Positions 1 to 7,755 of a stretch of 9,140 nt of DNA are shown one piece after another. Numbering within the stretch: the first letter of the stretch is position 1; each line of letters starts with the position of its first letter. The notes beneath the pieces are model-generated. The model made no database searches and was not told the origin of the DNA. It saw nothing but the letters and a program-made list of their open reading frames with translations. The stretch spans positions 1-9,140 of the forward strand of contig CALFYN010000674.1 in assembly GCA_937952345.1 (NCBI GenBank), read 5' to 3'. Origin of the DNA: an uncultured Acidobacteriota bacterium (GTDB lineage: Bacteria; Acidobacteriota; Terriglobia; Bryobacterales; Bryobacteraceae). The translations under genes and the position numbers were made by a program.

Positions 1-2
1 GA

Positions 3-979
3 CCCTGCGAGCGCGGCTGTGTTACGAATTCCTATTTCGCCAGCCCCTTCACTACCGTCGCCGATGCGCTGAAAACCGGCCGTACCACGCTCATCACCGA
101 CGCCGTGGGAAGCCACATCGTGATGAAGGACGGCAAAGCAGCCGGCGTCGCCTACATCGACCGCACTTCGCGCCAGCCGCGCGAAGCGATGGCGAAAGTG
201 GTCGTGCTGTGTGCTTCCACCCTCGAATCGACGCGCCTTCTGCTCAATTCCGGCATCTGCAATTCCAGCGGAGCGCTCGGGAAATACCTCATGGATCACA
301 TTTATCAGGGCGGTGCGTCGGGCATTATGCCGATGCTGGAAGCCAAACCCTGGGCCGGCATGCCTCGCCGTCCCAACGGCATTTATATCCCGCGTTTCCG
401 CAATATCAAGGAAAAAGAAACCAACGGCTTCATCCGCGGCTATGGCTATCAAGGCGGCAGCAGCCCCGCCTTTAGCATGGGCGCTCCCGGCTTCGGCGCT
501 TCCTACAAGGACGCCGTCCGCAAAGGCTTTTACAATATCAATATCTCGCTGTGGGGCGAATGCCTGGCCCGCAAAGAGAATTACGTCGAAATCGACAAAA
601 ATAGAGTGGACGCCTGGGGCATCCCCGCTTTGCGCATCTCCGCCGACTGGAGCGACAACGAAAAGAAACTCTGGCACGACGGGCGCGAACAGGCTGTGGA
701 GATGCTGAAAGCCGCCGGCGCCACCAACGTCAACATGACCGGACAGTTCTCCATCCCCGGCTTCTGCATCCATGAGATCGGAACCGCGCGCATGGGCAAC
801 GATCCGAAGACCAGTGTGCTGAACAAGTACAATCAGGCGCACGATGTCGAGAACATCTTCGTGACCGACGGCGCTGCCTGGGTCTCCAGCGGATGCCAGA
901 ATCCGACGCTCACCATGATGGCCATCACGGTGCGCGCCTGCGATTACATTCTCCGCGAATACTCGAAGAAGCTGAAAGC

Positions 980-983
<4 letters not shown>
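3..983 (+). CDS. GMC-family FAD-dependent oxidoreductase, C-terminal part (5' end outside window)
   Basis: The reading frame is open from base 3, with no start needed before the window edge, and encodes 326 residues ending at TAA. A GTG at 105 is internal: the 34 residues upstream of it (beginning PCERGCVTNSYFASPFTTVA) are typical GMC sequence. The C-terminal catalytic region is clear. CIHEIGTARMG carries the conserved active-site His (fragment residue 257), and CQNPTLT carries the partner Asn (residue 300), a His/Asn pair as in glucose/choline oxidase-type enzymes. NIFVTDGAAW is the usual FAD-contacting segment. The family oxidises an alcohol group of sugars, polyols or choline using FAD. 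Bacterial members of this sort are often periplasmic dehydrogenases with a small partner subunit, which is not visible here. The converging neighbour is a Gfo/Idh/MocA oxidoreductase, which fits sugar metabolism. The exact substrate cannot be read from this fragment. Confidence 0.93.
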
Positions 984-2227
<1,244 letters not shown>

Positions 2228-2245
2228 TTCGCAGACAGTGTACCA

Positions 2246-2647
2246 CTACAGAGCGCCGATCCATTGTTCGGCAAGCCTCGCGGCGTCGCCATTCAGATCC
2301 ACAGTCTGCGTGCCGGTTTCGGCGCCTTCGCTGAGGAAATGCGCCACCACGCCCTGCGCGGTGGGCTTCAATTCCAGCCGCAGATGCTTCGCTTCCAGTC
2401 GAAGCGTGGTGTCCATCCACGACATATGCACCTTCGTGCGTTTGGCAAACCCCAGCCGCGTGGCGTGCGCCAGCAGATCCTGCGTAAACTTGCCGTTGCG
2501 CAGTTGCTCAGCGAACGGAGCAGCAGCAATGCGATTCTGGCGATCGCGCGCCGCCCGGTCCCGTTCTTCCTGAATCCGCGCGGGGTCGCGTTCCTCTTGC
2601 CTTTCCAGGCTCTTCAGTTGATTTTCCAGATTGTCAAGATAACTCAT
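2246..2647 (-). CDS. Hypothetical protein, charged N-terminal coiled coil
   Basis: This 133-residue protein is not recognised. Residues 3-38 are very rich in Glu, Arg, Gln and Asp with heptad-like leucines (YLDNLENQLKSLERQEERD), so a short coiled coil or long helix is likely. Residues 45-130 look like a compact alpha/beta domain with alternating hydrophobic strands (TTLRLEAKHLRLELKP, then GVVAHFL). There is no signal peptide, membrane segment or metal motif, so it is probably cytoplasmic. It lies 30 bases after the TPR gene and 18 bases before the Gfo/Idh/MocA gene on the same strand, suggesting co-transcription. The ATG at 2647 has only a weak AGG upstream. The codon use and tight packing support a real gene. 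The function is unknown. Confidence 0.8.
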   Translation of the reverse strand: MSYLDNLENQLKSLERQEERDPARIQEERDRAARDRQNRIAAAPFAEQLRNGKFTQDLLAHATRLGFAKRTKVHMSWMDTTLRLEAKHLRLELKPTAQGVVAHFLSEGAETGTQTVDLNGDAARLAEQWIGAL

Positions 2648-2677
2648 CAGCCTACTGCTATTGTAGCCACGATGAGC

Positions 2678-3766
2678 TTAACGGCTAAAGGAAAGGCCAC
2701 GCCACCAGTCCCATGCGCTGAAGCGCTGGCTGCGGCGTGCGAACAGCGGTGTCGCGCGCCGGATCGACTGGTGATCCTGCCGCCATTTCTCCACCAGTGG
2801 ATGCGATTTGCCAAGCACGCGCTCGAATACGCGTTGGGCACGATCGGAAAATTCCCGGGCATCGTTGTGGCGTCCGCTGGCGATGAGATAGCCCGCGGCG
2901 GCACGGCGGCAGAGTGCATAGTCTCGCAGCGTTTCCACGCGAATCGAAAGACCACACTGCTCGGCGGCGTAGTGGCGGTCAAAGATCGCCAGGGCGTGCA
3001 GGAATTTCTCCCCCGCTTCCTTGATCTGGCCCTGTGCTTCCAGGGTAAGTGCGATGCCAGCCTGCGCCGATGCCGCCAACGGAGACGTAGTGCCGAACTG
3101 CGAACTGCGAATCTCGTAGGCTCTTCGGGCGAACGCCTCCAGATGCCCCGCCTCGTCCCAGCCTTCGGCGAGCAGCGCCAGCCGGTGGCACAGCGAGGCG
3201 ACCTCGCCATGATAGCTGTCGAAAAGCCGCTCCGCGATGGCCAGCGCCTTGCGGTAATATTCCTCGGCTTCGAAGCGGTGCCCGGCTTCTTCTTCCGTCG
3301 CTCCCAGCAGCGTAAGGATGCGCATCTTCTCTTCCGCGGGCGCCGGCAGCCAATAATGGGCCATCGTCAGCGCCCGCTCCAGCAACGGACGGGCGGCGTC
3401 CAACTCGCCCGCCTGTAAATGGCTGCGCCCAATCAGACACAGCGCAGTCAGCCGCAAGCGGTCTAACTCCGTATCCGTGCCGGGTTCACCCAACGCAGCC
3501 GCAATCTCCAATGCTCGCCGCGCATCCTGCCGCGCTTGTTCATACTTGCCACGATCCAGGCGGATGGAGGCGAGTGTATTGCGAGCGTTCACAGCCTCCA
3601 TGCCGTTCCTTTCTTCTCTGCTGAACAGACGTAACGCTTCCGTGCAGCAGTCCTCCGATTCCTGTAGCCTGCCGTCCGCCTGGAAAGTAATTGCTTCGTT
3701 GATTTTTGGGGTTGCCGTGCCGAATGGGCTCCTCCGTGGCCGGCTCCCTCCTGTTTTCGTTTCCAT
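2678..3766 (-). CDS. Tetratricopeptide (TPR) repeat protein
   Basis: This 362-residue protein is all-helical and made of repeated helix pairs with TPR spacing (small residues at A/G positions, then an A-x-x-x-x-x-x-A-L pattern). The clearest units are near residues 61-92 (GKYEQARQDARRALEIA), 106-139 (GELDAARPLLERALTMA), 148-182 (FEAEEYYRKALAIAERL), 232-266 (GQIKEAGEKFLHALAIF) and 284-318 (GRHNDAREFSDRAQRVFERV). Several units are long, like kinesin-light-chain-type repeats. No signal peptide, kinase or DNA-binding domain is attached, so it probably acts as a cytoplasmic scaffold for protein-protein contacts. The C-terminal 25 residues are basic and Trp-rich (SAWDWWRGLSF). It sits 63 bases after the ceramidase-like gene and 30 bases before the hypothetical gene. 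The partner is unknown. The ATG at 3766 has a weak AGGTG just upstream. Confidence 0.85.
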   Translation of the reverse strand: METKTGGSRPRRSPFGTATPKINEAITFQADGRLQESEDCCTEALRLFSREERNGMEAVNARNTLASIRLDRGKYEQARQDARRALEIAAALGEPGTDTELDRLRLTALCLIGRSHLQAGELDAARPLLERALTMAHYWLPAPAEEKMRILTLLGATEEEAGHRFEAEEYYRKALAIAERLFDSYHGEVASLCHRLALLAEGWDEAGHLEAFARRAYEIRSSQFGTTSPLAASAQAGIALTLEAQGQIKEAGEKFLHALAIFDRHYAAEQCGLSIRVETLRDYALCRRAAAGYLIASGRHNDAREFSDRAQRVFERVLGKSHPLVEKWRQDHQSIRRATPLFARRSQRFSAWDWWRGLSFSR

Positions 3767-3829
3767 GCACCTATAAACGCGAAATCGGAGAAAGAGTTTA
3801 ATCAGTGGAGCGATTTTTTTTCGTTGGTA

Positions 3830-4594
3830 CTACCTGGCTACAACCGGCGTTCTATGCGCGATCGCGCGAAGCGCAATGGCAAGAGCGGCCGCCCCGGCCA
3901 CATGTTTCAGCGAATGTCCACTAATCAGGCCCGCCGTGGCTTGAAACAACGGCACGTCTAACAATTCCAGGATTTTCGCCGCGAAATACAACCCCGCCAT
4001 ACCCCACATGGCGGATGTGTGGGTATATCTCGAACGAAACAGCAGTAGAATCAATGGCAGCGCAATCATCGGATAAAACTGCACCAGAATATAGAAGCGC
4101 AGATCCCCAACGCCGGTCAGTTCGCCGCGCCGCCACACCTCCACGCTCAGCATGCCCAGCAACAGAAACGGCGTCAGCAGCAGCGCCCCAATGCGGGCGT
4201 GAATGTACTCACTGATGGCTGCCGTGAACACTCCCATGAATGCCAGTGTCATGGGCAGGCGATCCCAGAACAATGTCCGGTTATCAGGAGCGAAGTGATA
4301 GTAGCCACTGCCAAATCCAATGAGAATCGCCGCCAGGGCAATAGTGAGCCATGGATAGCGGTCCGATGGTTGCGCCCAACGCCCACGCCGCACAGCCCAC
4401 ACGCCGAAGATCCCCACAACCACGAATGGAAGATTCGAAAGAACGTTCCAGAAATGGGGCACGGCCGCGATGGTTCGCCGATCAGCGAACTGGTGATACG
4501 CCAGATCCTGCGCCACCGGTGGGCTCAGCAGCGCTCCCACAATCGCGATCCCCGCCAGCAAAAGCAATATCCCGATGCGGACAGAAAAGGTCAT
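3830..4594 (-). CDS. Ceramidase-like integral membrane hydrolase (alkaline ceramidase / CREST superfamily)
   Basis: This 254-residue, strongly hydrophobic protein has about seven membrane segments (roughly 5-24, 50-67, 82-95, 113-128, 135-150, 167-186, 195-212, with a further C-terminal hydrophobic stretch). The catalytic pattern of zinc-dependent alkaline ceramidases is present. GSGYYHF gives Ser96 and His100, LFWDRLP gives Asp111, and SGHSLKH gives His227 and His231. The spacings (Ser+4=His, His+11=Asp, His+4=His) are the same as those I recall for Ser77/His81/Asp92/His217/His221 of human ACER3. By family knowledge the three His bind zinc and the enzyme cleaves an amide bond of ceramide. 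The real bacterial substrate is unproven and could be another N-acyl lipid. It is the first gene of the minus-strand block and diverges from amtB. The ATG at 4594 has no strong Shine-Dalgarno site. Confidence 0.85.
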   Translation of the reverse strand: MTFSVRIGILLLLAGIAIVGALLSPPVAQDLAYHQFADRRTIAAVPHFWNVLSNLPFVVVGIFGVWAVRRGRWAQPSDRYPWLTIALAAILIGFGSGYYHFAPDNRTLFWDRLPMTLAFMGVFTAAISEYIHARIGALLLTPFLLLGMLSVEVWRRGELTGVGDLRFYILVQFYPMIALPLILLLFRSRYTHTSAMWGMAGLYFAAKILELLDVPLFQATAGLISGHSLKHVAGAAALAIALRAIAHRTPVVAR

Positions 4595-4700
4595 AAAGAA
4601 CTTCTATCGGTCCCATCGAACCTTTTTGTGGCGCAGCGCCGCCCGGGTTTCGTAGTGTGGTGAGTCACATCTCAATCATACGTCCCACGAAGGAGACACC
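4595..4700. promoter_or_regulatory. Divergent intergenic region between ceramidase-like gene and amtB
   Basis: These 106 bases must hold the start signals for both the minus-strand block and the amtB operon. Two short perfect dyads are visible: GGCGCAGCGCC at 4630-4640 and GTGAGTCAC at 4660-4668. The second is a candidate operator half-way between the genes. A convincing sigma-54 -24/-12 element (TGGCAC-N5-TTGC), which often drives amtB, was not found; the nearest match (TGGCGC at 4629-4634) lacks the TTGC part. On the minus strand TATGAT near 4675-4680 resembles a -10 box but has no clear -35. The promoter positions are therefore not resolved. Confidence 0.5.
4690..4695 (+). promoter_or_regulatory. 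Ribosome binding site of amtB
   Basis: AAGGAG lies five bases before the ATG at 4701 and fixes this start over later in-frame methionines. The start also retains a complete N-terminal signal-like segment. Confidence 0.8.
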
Positions 4701-6083
4701 ATGTCGTATCGAATCGTGGCGCTGCTGGCCGTTTGCGCGTCGCTTCTGTTATCCCAGACATCCCCGGAAAGCCAATCGGAACTCGCCGCATTGCGCGATG
4801 CCGTGAAAGCTTCGCAATCAGCGGGCGACAACGCCTGGATGCTGATGAGTTCCGCCCTGGTGCTGATGATGACCGGACCCGGCCTCGCGTTGTTCTACAG
4901 CGGCCTGGTCCGCAAGAAGAACGTTCTCGGCACCATGATGCAGAGCTTTGTGATGATGGCCGTCATCACGCTCGTCTGGTTTGTGTGCGGCTACAGCCTC
5001 GCGTTCGGCGAAGGCTCGCGCTTTTTGGGCGGGTTCCAATTCGCGTTCCTGCAAGGCGTGGGTGCGCAGCCGAACAGCGACTACGCCGGCACTATTCCTC
5101 ATCAGACGTTCATGATCTACCAACTCATGTTCGCCATCATCACCCCCGCGCTCATCGCCGGCGCATTTGCCGAACGGGTGCGCTTTGGCGCCATGATTCT
5201 GTTCTGCACGCTGTGGACGTTCATCGTCTATTTCCCCGCGGCCCACATGGTTTGGGGCAAAGGCGGGCTGATGAACGCATTTCAGAATGGGCCCATCCCG
5301 GTCCTCGATTTTGCCGGTGGCACCGTCGTGCACATCACCAGCGGCTTCTCCGCTCTGGTATGCGCCATCTACATGGGCAAACGCAACGGCTATCCCTCCG
5401 AGCCGATGAAGCCGCACAGCCTCGTGCTAAGTTTCATCGGCGCCTGCCTGCTGTGGGTGGGATGGTTCGGATTCAACGCCGGCAGCGCACTGGCTTCCTC
5501 CGCTCTCGCCACCAGCGCCTTCGTGACCACGCACCTTGCCTCCGCCGCCGGCGCCGTGGCATGGATGCTGGCTGAGCGAATCCGGACGGGAAAGGCCAGC
5601 GCTCTCGGCGCGATCTCGGGTTCGGTAGCGGGACTCGCCACTGTCACGCAGGGCGCGGGTTTCGTGGCACCTTACGCCGGCGTGATCATCGGCTTCATCG
5701 CCGGATTCGTCTGCTTCTACATGGTCACCGTGGCGAAGAACAAACTCGGCTATGACGACTCTCTCGATGCCTTCGGCGTCCATGGCGTGGGCGGACTGAT
5801 GGGGTGCATCCTCACCGGAGTTTTCGCCACCCGCGCCGTGAACGATGGTTTGAAGGACGCCGCGGGCCAAGCCATGCCATTGGGGCTGGTGGATGGCAAC
5901 TCCCAGCAAATCCTCAATCAACTCGCCGGGGCAGGCATTGGAATCGCACTCGCCGTCGTGGGAACGCTGTTGTGCCTCAAGCTGACCGGGCTCATCACTC
6001 CCATTCGCATGGAGGGCAGGGAAGAGACCGAAGGCATGGACCTGACGCTGCACGGCGAAGAAGGGTACAATTTCGAGGCATAA
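4701..6083 (+). CDS. amtB: Ammonium transporter (Amt/Mep/Rh family)
   Basis: This 460-residue inner-membrane channel takes up ammonium as a trimer. The N-terminus (residues 1-18) is a signal-like hydrophobic segment, followed by an external stretch and then eleven membrane helices. The twin pore histidines are His211 (DFAGGTVVHITSG) and His361 (AFGVHGVGG), exactly 150 residues apart as in E. coli AmtB (168 and 318). Asp203 corresponds to the structural Asp160, and Phe258 and Ser262 in WFGFNAGS to Phe215 and Ser219. Trp185 (AHMVWG) and Phe144 are the likely recruitment-site aromatic residues. Between Trp185 and Asp203 the loop is several residues longer than in E. coli. The cytoplasmic tail from about 435 is acidic (REETEGMDLTLHGEEGYNF) and is a plausible contact for PII, whose gene begins 4 bases downstream. 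Expression is probably nitrogen-controlled, though no regulator site was identified. Confidence 0.97.
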   Translation: MSYRIVALLAVCASLLLSQTSPESQSELAALRDAVKASQSAGDNAWMLMSSALVLMMTGPGLALFYSGLVRKKNVLGTMMQSFVMMAVITLVWFVCGYSLAFGEGSRFLGGFQFAFLQGVGAQPNSDYAGTIPHQTFMIYQLMFAIITPALIAGAFAERVRFGAMILFCTLWTFIVYFPAAHMVWGKGGLMNAFQNGPIPVLDFAGGTVVHITSGFSALVCAIYMGKRNGYPSEPMKPHSLVLSFIGACLLWVGWFGFNAGSALASSALATSAFVTTHLASAAGAVAWMLAERIRTGKASALGAISGSVAGLATVTQGAGFVAPYAGVIIGFIAGFVCFYMVTVAKNKLGYDDSLDAFGVHGVGGLMGCILTGVFATRAVNDGLKDAAGQAMPLGLVDGNSQQILNQLAGAGIGIALAVVGTLLCLKLTGLITPIRMEGREETEGMDLTLHGEEGYNFEA

Positions 6084-6087
6084 GGCA

Positions 6088-6426
6088 ATGGTAAAAATCG
6101 AAGCGATTATTCAGCCGTTCAAACTCGAAGAAGTGAAGGAAGCCCTCAAGGGAATCGGCGTCGATGGCATGACCGTCACCGAAGTGCGTGGCCATGGGCG
6201 CCAGAAGGGACACAAAGAGATGTACCGCGGGCGCGAGTACAACGTCGACCTGCTTCCCAAGATCAAGATCGAGATGGTTGTCCCCTCCGCCCGCCAGGAA
6301 GAGGTGATTCGCACTCTCTCCGCCGCCGCCAAGACCGGAAAGATCGGCGATGGCAAGATCTTCATCTATCAGGTGGCCGAAGCGATCCGTATTCGCAACG
6401 ACGACCGTGGGGAATCCGCGCTGTAA
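6088..6426 (+). CDS. glnK: Nitrogen regulatory protein PII (GlnK/GlnB type)
   Basis: This 112-residue protein has the canonical PII length. The T-loop (about 37-55, GRQKGHKEMYRGREYNVDLL) contains Tyr51, the uridylylation site of proteobacterial PII, and Gln39. The B-loop TGKIGDGKIF (83-92) includes Lys90, and Arg101 and Arg103 complete the ATP/2-oxoglutarate site. PII trimers sense ATP/ADP and 2-oxoglutarate and plug the AmtB pore when nitrogen is plentiful. Linkage to amtB argues for GlnK rather than GlnB, but the order (amtB first) is the reverse of the common enterobacterial glnK-amtB. The gap is only TAA-GGCA-ATG. GAGG at 6075-6078, inside the end of amtB, is the likely ribosome binding site, so translation may be coupled. 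Whether Tyr51 is modified here depends on a GlnD homologue not seen in the window. Confidence 0.96.
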   Translation: MVKIEAIIQPFKLEEVKEALKGIGVDGMTVTEVRGHGRQKGHKEMYRGREYNVDLLPKIKIEMVVPSARQEEVIRTLSAAAKTGKIGDGKIFIYQVAEAIRIRNDDRGESAL

Positions 6427-6502
6427 GTCGAATCCGGCGCCGCTCCCTCTCGCGTATCATGGTTGAAGCACCGTGAAGTGAAAACGCCGGAAATGGGGCT
6501 TG

Positions 6503-7744
6503 ATGCGCATTTTGATCTTTCTGTGTCTTTTCGTAACGTTCTCCGCTGCCGCACAAACACGAGAGGCTGAGATCGAAGCGGCGCGCTCCGCCAAGGAGAA
6601 GGTGCTCACCCCCGAAACCGTCACCAAGACGGAGCAGATGCTTCGCGAGATCAAAGAACAAAAAGTGCTGGAGCGGCTCTCGGCGGGCTATCACGGCTTC
6701 CGCCCGAAGATCGGCAACATGGTGACCGGAGCCGGCTTCGCCCTCGGCCCGGAGTTCTACCGCGCCGATCTGCTGCGTGAGAATCTGGAGTTTCGCGCCT
6801 CGGCGGGCTTCTCCTTCGGCGGATCGCAAAAATACGAAATTGAGGCGAGGTTTCCGAAACTCGCCTCCGAACGCCTGCAATTGGAGTTCGTCGGTTCGCA
6901 CCGCAATTACGCCAGAATCGGCTACTACGGCCTCGGCCCCGATTCCCTCAAAATCGACCGTAGCAATTACCGGCTGGAGGACACCTCGTTTGACGCCATC
7001 GGCACCGTCCGTCTCAACCATCACCTCTGGCTCGGCGGTTCCATCGGAAAGTTCTACTCCAACCCCGGACCGGGCAACGACGCCCGCTACATCTCCACCG
7101 AAAGGAAGTTCTCTCCGCAACAGGCGCCCGGCATCGATGTGGCCACCGACTACATTCGGCCTTCGGTCTTTGCCCAATACGACTACCGTAACGATCCCTT
7201 GGGGCCCAAATCCGGCGGCAATTACGTCATGCAGTTTTCCTGGAATAATGATCGCCGCCTGGACCAGTTCAACTTCCGCCGCCTCGATATCGACCTGCAG
7301 CAATACATCCCCTTCTTCAATCGCACACGCATCATTGCCCTGCGGGCCAAGACGATCCTCACCGACACCGACCGCAATGAGCGTATCCCGTTTTACTTGC
7401 AACCCATGCTCGGCGGCTCAGACGACTTGCGCGGCTTCCGCCCGTTCCGCTTCAGTGACCGCAACATGGTGGTCTACAACGCCGAATACCGTTTCGAAGT
7501 ATTCGCCGGACTCGACGCCGCCATCTTCGCCGATGCCGGCAAGGTGATGCCCCGCCGCGGCATGCTCAATTTTCGCGACCTGGAAGGCTCAGTGGGATTC
7601 GGACTGCGCTTCAACGTGAACAACGCCACGTTCCTCCGCATCGACACCGGATTCAGCCACGAAGGCTTCCAGGTGTGGTTTAAGTTCAACGACGTTTTCA
7701 ACCAGCGCCGCTTCGGAACATCCACGGGACAGCCGGTGTACTGA
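6503..7744 (+). CDS. Short Omp85/BamA-like outer membrane beta-barrel protein
   Basis: The start chosen is ATG 6503 (413 residues), preferred to the in-frame TTG at 6500; GGGG at 6494-6497 may be the ribosome site. Residues 1-17 are a signal peptide (MRILIFLCLFVTFSAAA, cleavage before Gln). Residues 19-60 are charged and helical (ETVTKTEQMLREIKEQKVL). From about 62 onward the protein is alternating beta-strand sequence. GGSDDLRGFRPFRF carries the Omp85 loop-6 signature Arg-Gly-Phe (310-312). It is followed by typical Omp85 C-terminal strands (YNAEYRFEVFAGLDAAIFADAGKV, given in part) and a last strand VWFKFNDVF. The family inserts or secretes proteins, or transports lipids, at the outer membrane. 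There is no room for the periplasmic POTRA domains that BamA and TamA use. It is separated from the PII gene by 76 bases and probably co-transcribed with the gene downstream. Confidence 0.85.
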   Translation: MRILIFLCLFVTFSAAAQTREAEIEAARSAKEKVLTPETVTKTEQMLREIKEQKVLERLSAGYHGFRPKIGNMVTGAGFALGPEFYRADLLRENLEFRASAGFSFGGSQKYEIEARFPKLASERLQLEFVGSHRNYARIGYYGLGPDSLKIDRSNYRLEDTSFDAIGTVRLNHHLWLGGSIGKFYSNPGPGNDARYISTERKFSPQQAPGIDVATDYIRPSVFAQYDYRNDPLGPKSGGNYVMQFSWNNDRRLDQFNFRRLDIDLQQYIPFFNRTRIIALRAKTILTDTDRNERIPFYLQPMLGGSDDLRGFRPFRFSDRNMVVYNAEYRFEVFAGLDAAIFADAGKVMPRRGMLNFRDLEGSVGFGLRFNVNNATFLRIDTGFSHEGFQVWFKFNDVFNQRRFGTSTGQPVY

Positions 7745-7745
7745 C

Positions 7746-7751
7746 AGGAGG
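7746..7751 (+). promoter_or_regulatory. Ribosome binding site of the last gene
   Basis: AGGAGG, a full consensus Shine-Dalgarno site, lies four bases before the ATG at 7756 and just after the TGA of the upstream barrel gene. It fixes the start of the partial gene at the right edge and indicates active translation of that frame. Confidence 0.85.
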
Positions 7752-7755
7752 AACG

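Noticed and set aside
3814..3821. A run of eight T on the plus strand that could be a terminator tail
   Set aside because: No G+C-rich hairpin precedes it on the plus strand and no plus-strand gene ends there. On the minus strand it reads as A8 and cannot act as a U-tract.
3767..3829. A possible minus-strand promoter (TTAAAC and TTTATA about 18 bases apart) before the TPR gene
   Set aside because: Both boxes match consensus poorly, and the 63-base spacing is compatible with simple read-through from the upstream gene.
4629..4643. A sigma-54 promoter for amtB
   Set aside because: TGGCGC resembles the -24 element, but the -12 element (TTGC) is absent at the required spacing.
6427..6502. TATCAT at 6455-6460 as a -10 box for the barrel gene
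   Set aside because: A good -10 by itself, but no -35-like hexamer is found at the right distance, so a promoter is not claimed. No terminator hairpin with a U-tract is seen either.
6362..7402. A 346-codon open frame on the minus strand
   Set aside because: It lies antisense to the Omp85-like gene and the end of the PII gene and has no domain features.
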